From Vittaforma corneae ATCC 50505 (Eukaryota; Microsporidia; Nosematidae): a stretch of 38,002 nucleotides of DNA. Position 1 is the stretch's first letter; the number at the start of each line of letters is the position of its first letter. Positions 18,708 to 28,230 of this stretch are shown here, in pieces. Location: the NCBI RefSeq assembly GCF_000231115.1, contig NW_006889858.1, forward strand, positions 1 to 38,002, written 5' to 3'. A program made the translations under genes and the position numbers. The notes under the pieces were generated by a model. The model was not told the origin of the DNA. It did no database searches and saw only the letters and a list, made by a program, of their open reading frames with translations.

Positions 18708-19124
18708 TGCATCTAATCCATTCACATAAGCTCTGTGTAAATTTAATTCGTGTGAAGCATGTACACTTCTAATTGAATCGCTATGCCACTCTTTAGGCGC
18801 TTGACAAGCCACACTGAAGCTAGAATTGTCCGCTGTTGAATTTGGTGATGTAAAGTAAATCGGTCACGCACTTGAATAGTAACTAATTCTTTGGTGCTTT
18901 GGCAGTGTCTACATTATCCATCGAGAAGTTGGATGGAAGTAGATCACTTACTTTGTGTTAAATTTTTTGTAAAATTTTATTTGTTTTGAAATTACAGCAT
19001 TTATGAACGAACCTAAGATGTAGAGCTGAAGCCTCAATGATCCTGCAATTATACAACATAGCAAATCACAGGCATTGCATATATAGCATACATCTCTCTT
19101 GAATTAAAATACTGCCTTTTTCGT

Positions 19125-19129
19125 CCCCC
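19125..19129 (+). promoter_or_regulatory. CCCCC block just before the GLTSCR1-protein ATG
   Basis: Five C residues end two bases before ATG 19132, the clearest example in the window of the C-run that marks starts. Confidence 0.5.
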
Positions 19130-19131
19130 AC

Positions 19132-19611
19132 ATGGGATTGTCCTATAGCTCGGGAATTCCGAATATAAAGAAAGATAGAATCCTCGCATTCATAGAAAAG
19201 GACATATTCGTGCTGAACAACTACGAAACGGTTCCCTTTAAGAACAAGAACCATGCAATAGAGTGTCTAATTCCTTACCATATTTTCCACTTGACAGCCG
19301 ATGATATAAAGTTCAGAGGATCAGATGTTGAAATAGATATCAGAACGGAAATAGATGTGATGAAAACAAAGATTAGCAATATGATCAAGGAACACACATT
19401 TGATGATGAAGGATTTACGCCGCAGCTTCTACTTTATCACGAGCAGAGAATCCTGAATTCAATAGCCCAGCAGGCCAAGGCAGCTCAGCCATCTAAGAGA
19501 AAGAAGTATGCGGCCGACAAGAGGTTTCTCAAAGTTAGAATTCCCAGAACTGATCTTTATCGCGTGCATGGGGATTTTCCAAAATTAAGGATTAAAATAG
19601 ACAAAGACTGA
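19132..19611 (+). CDS. GLTSCR1/BICRA-domain protein (SWI/SNF-type remodeller subunit candidate)
   Basis: 159 residues. Residues 24-60 read DIFVLNNYETVPFKNKN, then HAIECLIPYHIFHLTADD. This matches the core of the GLTSCR1 domain, where a 'tPF-x-x-x-xDAxxRLLPYHVFQ' motif follows a short acidic strand. GLTSCR1/GLTSCR1L proteins assemble into ncBAF-class SWI/SNF complexes with BRD9 in animals, and fungi have related subunits. After it come a helix with an EQRILNSIAQQ core and a basic KRKKYAADKRF stretch. The start is supported by the adjacent CCCCC. The protein is little more than the domain itself. The assignment rests on the LIPYHIF motif and its spacing; other chromatin proteins cannot be excluded. 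Confidence 0.55.
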   Translation: MGLSYSSGIPNIKKDRILAFIEKDIFVLNNYETVPFKNKNHAIECLIPYHIFHLTADDIKFRGSDVEIDIRTEIDVMKTKISNMIKEHTFDDEGFTPQLLLYHEQRILNSIAQQAKAAQPSKRKKYAADKRFLKVRIPRTDLYRVHGDFPKLRIKIDKD

Positions 19612-19827
19612 ATAAATAGCTAGAATTTTACTTGTTGGCTTTAGTCTGTAAATTCCATATCCTATCAGATTGTTACTTATATTGTAAACAGTAAGTAAAT
19701 TAATAAAGTAAATACTGGTGGCTGTAGTTGACCTGTTCGTGATTCTATCCGAAGGCATCTATTTATTACCTAAGTGTTTTATATATGAAAATAAGATAAG
19801 TAAAAGAGTATAGGAATATTAATGCGT

Positions 19828-21910
19828 TTATTCAGTATAGAACTGTTTAAATGCTTGGTAAAACGGAGTATCCTTGAGCAGCTTTGCACAAAGCTCGTAG
19901 TCCTTGTTCTTATAGCCAGCCAGAAAGGCCAAGTTGTTTCTACCATTTTCTTTGGCTTTTTTGGCCACATATCCAAGATACTTTTTATCACCAAAAGCAT
20001 CCGTCAAGAGTAGACTGTCAAGATCGTTGGACTTCAAAAAGCACTCGGAGGCTCTATTAAACTCGCCAAGACTTAGAAACCTTCTTCCCAATTTTTCATA
20101 TTTTATTAGCGAGTTGGCATTTTTCAGGGCATCTTCAAGTCTATTCAGCTTAAGCAAAATCTCGAATCGTTGATTTTCATCAGTACACAGCAGAAGGGCC
20201 CTTTCGTACAGTTCCAAAGATTCAAAGAAGGATATTGCTTTATCTCTAAAGCTTTCCATCGGCTCAGGATTCAGTCCGTTGAAAAAGTCCCGTTTAAAGC
20301 TGATGAAGTCCATGTCAATGAAGTCTGTCTTGATGCCATTAGAGTATAAAATATGGTCTTGTCCTTAATACCTATAATTTGGCCATAATGCTTCAGGTGC
20401 GACAGATGCACCTTGTCGCCATCAAGTATGAGATAAAACGTCATATTTACAGTGCTGAAGATTAGTATGCCATCGTGGTCTATAAAGTTCTCGACCCTGT
20501 GCTCCAAAACACCAACTTCCTCAAGCTTAGCATTAAAAATATGAATTTGATCGCCAAAAAGTATAAAATGCTCATTAACAATGATAGCTTTCTGAACAGT
20601 AATGTCAAATTCATGCACAAGTGTAATGCGGCTGTCAATAGAATACAGTGCAGTCTTCTTAGCATTGGCAATCATCTTTTTAGTATTTGAATATAAAAGT
20701 CTGTTAATATCCAAATGCATCTTGGTCTCAACTTCGTTTCTTGATACAAACACAACATCCGAATCTTTAAGATATACAAATCTATCTGTATCGATAAAGC
20801 ATAGATCCCTTCCGCTATCCGAGTATTTCTTTCTCATTCCCAATACCGAATACACATTAATTTCCAGATTTCCCACAACAGCTATCAATTTGCCGTTTGG
20901 ACTTGACACAAAATACTCAAATGGCCCATCAAGTGTGCCCAATTCTTTATAGGCACCAAGCTCATCAACCTTAACACTGAAAACCTCGCTTCCAATATTG
21001 TAGAATATCTTATTTTCCCGTAGAGCTGCAGTCGGCGAAGAACTCAACTCCTGGAACACACTCAACTCCTCATCAGATCCTACAAATATTTTGCCCTCTT
21101 TGACATACAGATCCCACACTCTTCCCTGCATGTTCAAAATATCAACAGTTTTAAATTCATTATTCCAGAATCTGACGGTGCTGTCCTCAGAGCACGAAGC
21201 AAATCCACTCTTGAGTGGCTTTACCGTGTTTACGTTCTTTGTATGACCCCTCAGCACTGCAACTGGCAGCGGCCTTCTTACATCCCATACCATAACAGTA
21301 CAGTCATCAGATCCTGTAACAAAAGTCTCTGGATTGATAAAGCAGACGGAGTTAACTCCTTTTTCATGTCCCTTAAATACCTTTAGCAGCTTATTGCTTG
21401 CTACTGAATACATTCTTATCTTTCCATCCAACGAAGCTGTAAAGAAGTGGCTACTGTCACTGGGGTAAAGACAGGCATCCATCACAAAGTGCTTAGAGTC
21501 TTTATACTTGTTAATCATCACTATTCCGTCGGCAAGCTCCATAGTTTTGTTCGGTTGTCATCAGAAACAGTGATTATTCTTTGGTTGCACTCATCTACAA
21601 CTATTTTTCTTATAAAGTCATCGTGCGCCTTTACTGTCTCAATAACTGATAGATTTCCCAGATCTACAACAAGAATGCAGCCCTCGTCATTTCCAACCAA
21701 TATGCAATCTTTAGACGGTACAATCACGGCCGTGCGAATGGGTACTTCACATATCTGAGCAGACTTTTTGATGTTAAATGTTTTTGGGTCATACAGCCTT
21801 ATTTCCCCCGTAAAGAGACAGACTAGAATATCTGGGTAGTTTGGATGGCTTGTAACACACTTCACCCTTGGTGTTCTTGTTTTAAATATTGCCTTTGTTT
21901 GTACTTCCAT
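19828..21910 (-). CDS. SEC27: coatomer beta' subunit (COPB2/SEC27), broken into three frames
   Basis: Three consecutive minus-strand frames give one COPI beta' protein. Frame 1 (21910-21521) has the first propeller blades: VKCVTSHPNYPDILVCLFTG, then ICEVPIRTAV and AHDDFIRKIVVD, matching 'VKSVDLHP..PW.L..LY.G' and 'HSDYIRCIAVHP'. Frame 2 (from about 21542 to 20271) has FTASLDGKIRMYSV, KGHEKGVNSV and RGHTKNVNTV, then the second propeller. Frame 3 (from about 20350 to 19828) is the alpha-solenoid: ALLLCTDENQRFEILLKLNR, matching 'AL..T.DPEHRFELALQLG'. Both joins need a -1 change (a missing base): near TGG at 21535-21545 and near TTTT (coding strand) at 20346-20352. The intact whole would be about 695 residues; the function is coat formation for Golgi-ER vesicles. 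The start is the ATG at 21910 beside a GGG. Confidence 0.88.
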
Positions 21911-22205
21911 GCCCTGCTCTTCAAGAAAATATTTTCTTACAAAAGCAGCAGTGATAAATGCATGTGGAATATTGAGAGGATGCGTGCCCGAAATTAGGTT
22001 CTACGGCACCATTTTGAGCTACGGCTGAAGGCTCATGAAAAGCACTGTAGAAAGTGGGCAATGCTTTTTGAATAGCAGAAGTATGAAGGAATTTGGGTGG
22101 TTTGTACAAACGGCATTGCGGTAGCTGCATTTTTCAATATAAGTTCATGAATCCTCATTAAATCTAATAATAGCAATAAAATGGTTCCTTTGTATTTAGT
22201 TTTAT

Positions 22206-22499
22206 TTATTCTGAATTCAAAAGATGCTCTGCTTTGCTATTTAGCTCTTCCATATTTTCCAACTCCAACAATATTTCTTCTTTGTTCATGTCCTTCAGTT
22301 TCTCGTACAATGAAAATGCCAGTTCTTTCAATTCCGTAAAAACACTCATAGCCTTCATAACCTCGTCCTTAGTAGCCAGTCTACTATGCTTCTTCGATAA
22401 GTCAACGATAGACTTGAGAATATTACAGAACTCGGCATAAGTGTTTAGCTGGTCATTTACTTGCAGCGCCTCCTTAAATTTTTCTGTTTGCAGCACCAT
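22206..22499 (-). CDS. small helical protein, 97 aa, unknown
   Basis: 97 residues, almost all helix: MVLQTEKFKEALQVNDQLNT at the start, a basic middle, then an acidic Leu/Glu-rich end (EEILLELENMEELNSKAEHL) with heptad spacing. No cysteines suggesting zinc, no signal peptide. The ATG at 22499 is the only one near the 5' end, and an AT-rich stretch with AATAAA-type sequences follows the stop on the coding strand. It sits between coatomer beta' and calcineurin A with no overlap. The size and helicity would suit a complex subunit (tethering or kinetochore), but I see no motif to decide. Confidence 0.5.
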   Translation of the reverse strand: MVLQTEKFKEALQVNDQLNTYAEFCNILKSIVDLSKKHSRLATKDEVMKAMSVFTELKELAFSLYEKLKDMNKEEILLELENMEELNSKAEHLLNSE

Positions 22500-22817
22500 G
22501 CACTCTTTGAGGAGCCCTAAACTTTATGTGTCTAATAACTTAAGCAACCAGTAGTTGATGATGATACTATCTATGATATGAAAAAGAACAACATGCATGG
22601 TGTTTGGGCATAAAATTACTCTCGTGCGGAAATAGCAAACACTATTCAAATGCACTTAATTTTTAATATTTACCTTATGAAATTGCTATTACCTGAACAT
22701 CGATTAATAATAATCCCTTCTATGATCATGTTCCACATTAATGGTTGATGAGGTGCAGCCACGTGCCCATTCATACATCCCCTTTTTTGTTTTTAACAAA
22801 TTATATACTACCCCTAA
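22500..22817. other. divergent spacer, 318 bases
   Basis: Lies between the small helical gene and calcineurin A. It is AT-rich and ends in the C-run CCCC at 22811-22814 before the calcineurin ATG at 22818. No ORF or RNA gene seen. Confidence 0.4.
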
Positions 22818-24366
22818 ATGGATGCTGTACATAGGATTGAGCTTGGACCATCACTTGATGCCATAAATAACCCACTGCACACCCGGCCACAACGTGCCTG
22901 TCCAGAAATTTCTGCTGTTGCATGCCATATCATCCCAGACGTTGCAATTTTGGATCAAAAATTAAATTTACTAGATTTGGATATTGTAAGAACCCATTTG
23001 CTGAACGAAGGACGCCTCTCAATCAAACAGATCGAGAAAATACTAAATGACAGTGACACAGTGCTAAGGAGCGAACCTAACTTATTAGAGATCGGCACCA
23101 AGTGCTATATTTTTGGGGACATTCATGGACAATTCTATGATCTAATATCTCTTCTAAATTCATTTGATCTAAAGACCCAAACCCTCTTGTTTCTGGGAGA
23201 TTATGTTGACAGGGGGCAGTTCAGCGTCGAAACATATCTTTACCTGATGCTGCTCAAATCTCATTATCCCCAAAACATATATATTTTGAGGGGAAACCAT
23301 GAGAGTGAGAAAATGACGTCGTATTTCACATTTAAATCAGAATGTCTGTCTAAGTATAATATTTCAATATATAACAGATTTGTAAAATCATTTAAGGCTC
23401 TACCAATTGCTGCTGTCGTTCAAAATATAGCCTTTTGTGCGCATGGGGGGATATCTCCACACATGAAAAAGATTTCTGAAATCAACACCATTGACAGGTT
23501 CAAGGAAATTGTATATAATGGATTGTTTTGTGATGTGTTCTGGTCCGATCCACACGAATACTATGATCTAGGGGATGGGAATGCCCTGGGAGTACAATGA
23601 CAGAAGACGTTGTTCAGTTAAATTTACATATGAAAACGTCAAACGATTTCTGGACAATAATAATTTATCGATGGTTATCAGGGCACACGAGGTGCAGGAA
23701 AACGGATACAGACTTATGAAAAGCTACAAGGGGTATCCCAGTGTTGTTACAGTGTTTAGTGCACCATCGTACTGCGATGCATACCAAAATGATGGGGCAT
23801 ATATTGAGTTTGATATGGGAATAGTCGCAATCAACAGTTATAAGGCCGTGGGTCATCCGTTTGTTATTAATGGATTTTTCGACGCAGTGAATTGGAGCTT
23901 GCCGTTTGTTTCTGAGAAGTTAGTAGAGTTTACCTTATCCATATTTGCCGAACTGGATAAGAAGGATACTCTGGACATGACAGATGTACTTGTGTCTGGA
24001 ATGGTGCTGATGAGAACAGAAAGGGAGGCTATAGACGAGTTTGAGAAGGATGAATCTCTGGAGTGTGGGCTGTTGTCAACGATAGAGGACGACATGGAGT
24101 TCAATGAGGCTAAGGAAAAGGATGCCGAAAACGAAATGATGAAAAATAAAGAGGAACCATCAGAAATTACAGTTGAGGTGTCGCCCTCGATGCAGAATGA
24201 AAGCCTTGGAGATGTTTCTAAAGAGATAAGTAAGTTAGATGCAAAAAGAACTGAAGAAGTAGTGAACAAGATTGAGGTTGTTGAAGAGTCTGACAGGGAG
24301 AGAATAAGAGTGAAAAAGAAAAAGAGCACGTCCAGCGGCATGTGTAGACTTCTATGTGGAAAATAG
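22818..24366 (+). CDS. CNA1: calcineurin A catalytic subunit (PP2B), split by a +1 change
   Basis: Metallophosphatase motifs in the first frame (22818-23600): GDIHG (100-104), GDYVDRG (127-133), RGNHE (158-162), HGG (209-211), WSDP (242-245). The second frame (to 24366) continues with RCSVKFTYENV, RAHEVQENGYR, FSAPSYCDAY and NWSLPFVSEKLVEFTLSIF. The last matches the PP2B helix that binds calcineurin B (WSLPFVGEKVTEML), which separates this from PP1/PP2A. The whole is about 513 residues. The calmodulin and autoinhibitory region is replaced by an acidic then Lys-rich tail ending CRLLCGK. The frame must change between 23572 and 23600, for example at GGGG 23571-23574. Calcineurin dephosphorylates stress-response substrates after Ca2+/calmodulin activation. 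The ATG is preceded by CCCC three bases earlier. Confidence 0.92.
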
Positions 24367-24583
24367 CCAATAATTCAAACCAACATTTGCATGTATAATG
24401 GCTTGTCTATTTATCAATGGGAAACTAAGTGGCTGGTTTGCCAGAATATAAAAATAAATTACTCAATTCAAGTACATTAACTAATCCCTATTTAGTGATG
24501 CTTGTTTTAAGCCTTTATTGCAAATACCTAAACATCCCTGAAGAAATTTTTTAAAATTGAGTTAAAAGTAGTCAAGTGAGCTT

Positions 24584-25024
24584 TTATTCAGCAGTAAACA
24601 CCGGTTTCCAATTTCCAGGCAGTACACTCGTCTCCTTATAATATCTAACCAGCCTGTGAACTCTTGAATTGATCAAGTTGAGCCTGTATTTAGCATCGTT
24701 ATCCTTCCTGTGGCTAAGAAGATGAAGTCTGATAACATTTGACTTTCTGATAAGCGAGTTGAGATCCTCTGGAATAATGGGGGCACAGTTGTTCTCCTTA
24801 CAAAACTCCAAAATAGTCTTTCCAAGAATGTCCTTTGCATTTCCTACTCCGTACTGGTCTCTCAGAAGATTCCCAATGGCAGAAGGTACCATTCCCTTGT
24901 TGGCATGCTGGATGATATCCTTTTTGATTTCGTAGATTGGCTTGGTCATAAAAGTAGGCACTGTGGTAGATAGCGGCTTCATAGAGATAGACTGGCCTTT
25001 GCCAGCGGTGTGCATTCTTGCCAT
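24584..25024 (-). CDS. RPS13: ribosomal protein S13 (uS15)
   Basis: 146 residues, MARMHTAGKGQSISMKPLST at the start, then KKDIIQHANKGMVPSAIGNLLRD and a C-terminal LHLLSHRKDNDAKYRLNLIN with VHRLVRYYK. This is the eukaryotic uS15 pattern: N-terminal extension, the HxLSHRKD-type motif, and a basic helix that binds 18S rRNA. It belongs to the platform of the 40S subunit. Length is about the usual 151. A GGGG/CCCC block lies four bases before the ATG on the coding strand, as expected for a highly expressed gene here. The frame is intact. Confidence 0.95.
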   Translation of the reverse strand: MARMHTAGKGQSISMKPLSTTVPTFMTKPIYEIKKDIIQHANKGMVPSAIGNLLRDQYGVGNAKDILGKTILEFCKENNCAPIIPEDLNSLIRKSNVIRLHLLSHRKDNDAKYRLNLINSRVHRLVRYYKETSVLPGNWKPVFTAE

Positions 25025-25315
25025 TCAGGGGTGAAAATTTTGCAAAAAATTTGAAAGTAAAGGAGGCGAATGTGAAAATAATATAGAAACATTGACCAGC
25101 ACAGGACAACGAACAGTACCATAGTATGAGGATTGTAAGTGTGCTTTAACAAATGTGTGGTAAATTAAGAGTAGTAAGAAGCGTGTACAAATTTAATCTA
25201 GCATAAAAGTAATTGCAAGCAAATATTGTCTACCAAAGACTATGCTCTATCGTTGCCACGCCAACAAGTGGTTTTACAGGCATTTTTGTATATTGAAAAA
25301 TAAAATATAGCCCTC

Positions 25316-25945
25316 ATGTACGAAAACTTGATAGCATTTCTACTGGGAAGAAAGACGGAGCTGACCGAGGAAGATCTAAACGATTTTATGGAGCTGCTTG
25401 TAAAGGCCTTGAATGTTGAGGAGGAGTACGAGACACTTGAGAAGCAGACAGTGATTGAGAATATTGTTGATTCTGTAGCAATCAAAGACCAAAATGAGAG
25501 GAAAATAATCTCGAGTGCAATTGAGAATATTCTTGAGCTTGAGGAAGAGTCTACTGACACTGAGGAGAGTGAGGACATCTTCGCTGACAAAAGCGAGGAT
25601 GCTGTTCCATTAAAGATGAGAAAGATGAAAAGAGGGGACTTTGGAAGAGCAAAGACAGAAAAAGACAAAAGAAAATCCAAGAAAGAAGCGAAGGCCAACG
25701 ATGGGAATAAAATGGAAGCTGAGGCTGATAAAAACAATGGGAGCATTGTAGTAGATAAAAAAATAGAAGAGAATCAGAAGAAGGCAAAGGTAAATGAAGA
25801 AAAGGAAATCAAGCCTAGCCAAATATTTGTGAAAGATAACATTGCAAATGCGACTTTGAACTATCCACAGTTTGACTTTGAAATTGGCGAGCTTGAAGAA
25901 AATCATCAATCAGGACCTGAGTTTTCGTTCAGGCTGGATGAATAA
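25316..25945 (+). CDS. acidic, Lys/Glu-rich protein of unknown function
   Basis: 209 residues. The N-terminal 85 residues are helical and acidic (MYENLIAFLLGRKTELTEED, LEKQTVIENIVDSV) and may fold. The middle is charged low complexity with a likely nuclear localisation signal (KMRKMKRGDFGRAK, KDKRKSKKEAK). The end, PQFDFEIGELEENHQSGPEF, is acidic and may be a short interaction motif. No catalytic motif or transmembrane helix. A CCC sits three bases before the ATG. It diverges from RPS13 with about 290 bases between them. Nuclear or nucleolar, by the charge pattern alone. Confidence 0.55.
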   Translation: MYENLIAFLLGRKTELTEEDLNDFMELLVKALNVEEEYETLEKQTVIENIVDSVAIKDQNERKIISSAIENILELEEESTDTEESEDIFADKSEDAVPLKMRKMKRGDFGRAKTEKDKRKSKKEAKANDGNKMEAEADKNNGSIVVDKKIEENQKKAKVNEEKEIKPSQIFVKDNIANATLNYPQFDFEIGELEENHQSGPEFSFRLDE

Positions 25946-26384
25946 TATGACGGGCAATGCTTGTATTCAACAACAAGAATATACTGTTGAAAGTAGAGCC
26001 AGTGGTATTTGCCAGTCACGTGCTGTTTACAGTTTACCTCTAACATTTAACGACATTGCCAGTGCAGATCAATAAAAATATTTGATGTTTTCAACATCCA
26101 AGTTTTAACAGTCTGGACTGCTTGCCATAATACTTAATAAATATTGTCAAAAATATAATCCCAGTCACAATTTTGTGTTTATACTTAGTTAACTCATGGT
26201 GAGTGAATGTGGTAGCATAGTGCTGCATTTAAGATATGAATAATCACTTTTCCGGTCAGCCGTTGTGCTGTTCACCACACCATGCTTATTTGTTTATCTG
26301 TCATAAAATTGTCGGGTTTATTTATTTGAGTGTCCTTATTGTCTACAAAATTTTCAATAAAAATTTAAAAAATAACCACCCCAA
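25946..26384. other. spacer, 439 bases
   Basis: Between the acidic protein and the helicase. Carries AATAAA-like sequences after the upstream gene (near 26073-26078 and 26137-26142) and a CCCC at 26379-26382 near the helicase ATG. An in-frame open stretch from 26236 overlaps the helicase start, but it is out of frame with it and I consider it non-coding. Confidence 0.4.
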
Positions 26385-27911
26385 ATGCATCGCGGAGATT
26401 CTTCGAGAGAGAGCTTCAGAGATGGAGGTCGGCCAAGAAGAGATTCCTGGAATAATAGGAGACGCACAAGTTCTGGCAGACCATTCGGTGGTGATAACGA
26501 AACCGCCATGAATCCAAGTGAGGAACCAGTTTCGTTTGAGAAAAACTTCTATTTTCCGACAGAGACGTTGAGTGAGAAAGAGGCAAGGGAGCTTAGAGAA
26601 TCTAATAGAATGAGACTTGTGGGAAATGACATTCCGCTACCTATACGGAGCTTTTCTTCAGTGAGTTTTCCAGAAGAAGTATTAAGGCATTTTGAAGCAA
26701 AAGGATATGCCAATCCCACGCCCATTCAAGCACAGGGATGGCCCATGGCCCTTAGCGGGAGAGATATGGTTGGTATTGCAGATACTGGTTCTGGCAAGAC
26801 GATTTCCTTTGTGCTTCCAGCACTAATACATGCCCAGAGCCAGCCGCCACTGAGAGAAGATGACGGCCCCATCGTATTGATTCTAGCACCAACTAGAGAA
26901 TTGTGCACCCAAATAGAGACAGTAGTCAGGGAATACACTCCATACTATAATTTGAGAAGTTGTGCGGTTTACGGCGGAGCATCCATAGTTCCACAGAAAC
27001 GGGCTTTGAAGAGAGGAATAGAGGTATTGGTTGCTACTCCAGGACGATTAATTGATTTGCACAAGCAGGGGTTCTGCCCACTTGGCAGAGTTACATTTCT
27101 GGTTCTTGATGAGGCAGACAGAATGCTTGATATGGGATTTGAGCCGCAGCTCAATGCTATTATTCCACAAACTAACGAGAATAGACAGAATCTCATGTGG
27201 AGTGCTACTTGGCCGAGGGAAGTGAGAGCCCTTGCTGCAAACTACATGAAAGACTACATTCAAGTCACTATTGGAGATGAAGACTTGAAAGCTAACGTCA
27301 AGATAGTCCAGAAGGTCGATATAGTAGATTGGCAGGATAAAAAGAAGAAGCTTCTGTACTATCTACAGGACTTTAAGACAAGCAGAGTTATAGTGTTTTG
27401 CAATATGAAAAAAACCTGCGACACTTTGGAAGATTATCTGCTTGATAATAGATTTCACGTGGCAGCACTGCATGGTGATAAGTCCCAAGCGGCCAGAGAT
27501 ACAGTAATCCAAAATTTCAAGTCAGGAAGAATATCTATACTTATAGCCACTGATGTGGCAGCCAGAGGATTAGACGTAGAGAATGTGAAGTGCGTTATAA
27601 ACTACGATTTTCCAAAGAACATTGAAGACTATGTTCACAGAATAGGAAGGACAGCCAGAGGATCCTCTTCGGAGGGGCTGGCGTATACGATGTTTACGGG
27701 TGAAGACGCGCCCAATGCAAGAAAGTTGATTGATATAATCAGGCAGGCGAACCAGACAGTGCCAACAGACCTTGAGAGCATGGTGAGGAGCTCACGCGGA
27801 CGTGTCCTGCAGAGCAACTACAGAAGCAGTAGTCGTTCCCAGCACGGGTCGGATCGCAGAGGCTCATTTGCAGGTGGATATGGCGAACGGCCAAGACGAT
27901 CGTTTTATTAA
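26385..27911 (+). CDS. DBP2: DEAD-box RNA helicase Dbp2/DDX5 type
   Basis: 508 residues. An Arg/Gly/Ser-rich N-terminus (residues 1-40) and C-terminus (SSRSQHGSDRRGSFAGGYGE) flank the core. Motifs: Q-motif region SFSSVSFPEEVLRHFEAKGY with PTPIQAQGWPMALSGRDMVG, I ADTGSGKT (132-139), Ia PTRELC, Ib TPGRL, II DEAD (242-245), III SAT (273-275), VI HRIGRTAR. The wording of the Q-motif and 'QGWPMALSGRDMVGIA' is that of the Dbp2/p68 subfamily, not Ded1. It unwinds RNA in mRNP assembly, ribosome biogenesis and transcription. The length is close to yeast Dbp2 (546). CCCC two bases before the ATG fits the promoter signal. The frame is intact. Confidence 0.93.
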   Translation: MHRGDSSRESFRDGGRPRRDSWNNRRRTSSGRPFGGDNETAMNPSEEPVSFEKNFYFPTETLSEKEARELRESNRMRLVGNDIPLPIRSFSSVSFPEEVLRHFEAKGYANPTPIQAQGWPMALSGRDMVGIADTGSGKTISFVLPALIHAQSQPPLREDDGPIVLILAPTRELCTQIETVVREYTPYYNLRSCAVYGGASIVPQKRALKRGIEVLVATPGRLIDLHKQGFCPLGRVTFLVLDEADRMLDMGFEPQLNAIIPQTNENRQNLMWSATWPREVRALAANYMKDYIQVTIGDEDLKANVKIVQKVDIVDWQDKKKKLLYYLQDFKTSRVIVFCNMKKTCDTLEDYLLDNRFHVAALHGDKSQAARDTVIQNFKSGRISILIATDVAARGLDVENVKCVINYDFPKNIEDYVHRIGRTARGSSSEGLAYTMFTGEDAPNARKLIDIIRQANQTVPTDLESMVRSSRGRVLQSNYRSSSRSQHGSDRRGSFAGGYGERPRRSFY

Positions 27912-28100
27912 AGAAGTACGATAAATTTGTTTACAGCTCACGAGAATAGAGATTAAATTGATAGATTTAATTTTTAAAGGCTTGTGTGATTATGTGTTTT
28001 CCATACGGTACAAATTGGTTATATTGATAGTTTGCTCAGCTCTCTGAACCAAATGGTCACAATGCAGATAATATGATGTGGATGTCGACAAGACAAGCAA

Positions 28101-28171
28101 GCGTTAGTGTTCTAATGGTATGATTTTAGCCTTCCAAGCTGACGGCCCGGGTTCGATTCCCGGCTAACGCA
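28101..28171 (+). tRNA. tRNA-Gly (anticodon TCC)
   Basis: 71 bases including the discriminator A. Acceptor GCGTTAG pairs with CTAACGC. The D arm has TAGTGTTCTAATGGTA. The anticodon arm TTAGC-CTTCCAA-GCTGA has one T-G pair and gives TCC for GGA codons. The T arm CCGGGTTCGATTCCCGG is perfect. No intron and no encoded CCA. It sits 59 bases from the end of ELP3. Confidence 0.95.
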
Positions 28172-28230
28172 TCGCATAATGTCTTTTGTCAAATTGTTTA
28201 TTAATGACACCATTTATTTATTACGGCATT

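Larger units (their letters stand above)
18242..19131. other. 890-base divergent spacer
   Basis: This is the largest gap in the window. It holds a PIG-P-like open frame at 18468-18707 (separate entry). The remaining 400 bases before the GLTSCR1 protein show only short ORFs, and a CCCCC run at 19125-19129 near the ATG at 19132. I found no tRNA or snRNA signature. Confidence 0.4.

Noticed and set aside
21921..22130. 69-aa minus-strand ORF upstream of coatomer beta'
   Set aside because: No motif, unusual composition, no C-run near its start; most likely the 5' flank of the coatomer gene.
8704..24000. The fact that nearly all 0-frame stops at the breaks are TGA, as a sign of UGA recoding
   Set aside because: A codon ending in T followed by a GAN codon (Asp/Glu, very common) makes TGA the most likely first out-of-frame stop, so this is expected. 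UGA is also used as a normal terminator here (for example at the end of the TAF8-like gene).
25240..25909. Ser/Phe-rich minus-strand ORFs opposite the acidic protein
   Set aside because: Antisense shadows of Glu/Lys codons; no start signal and no recognisable domain.
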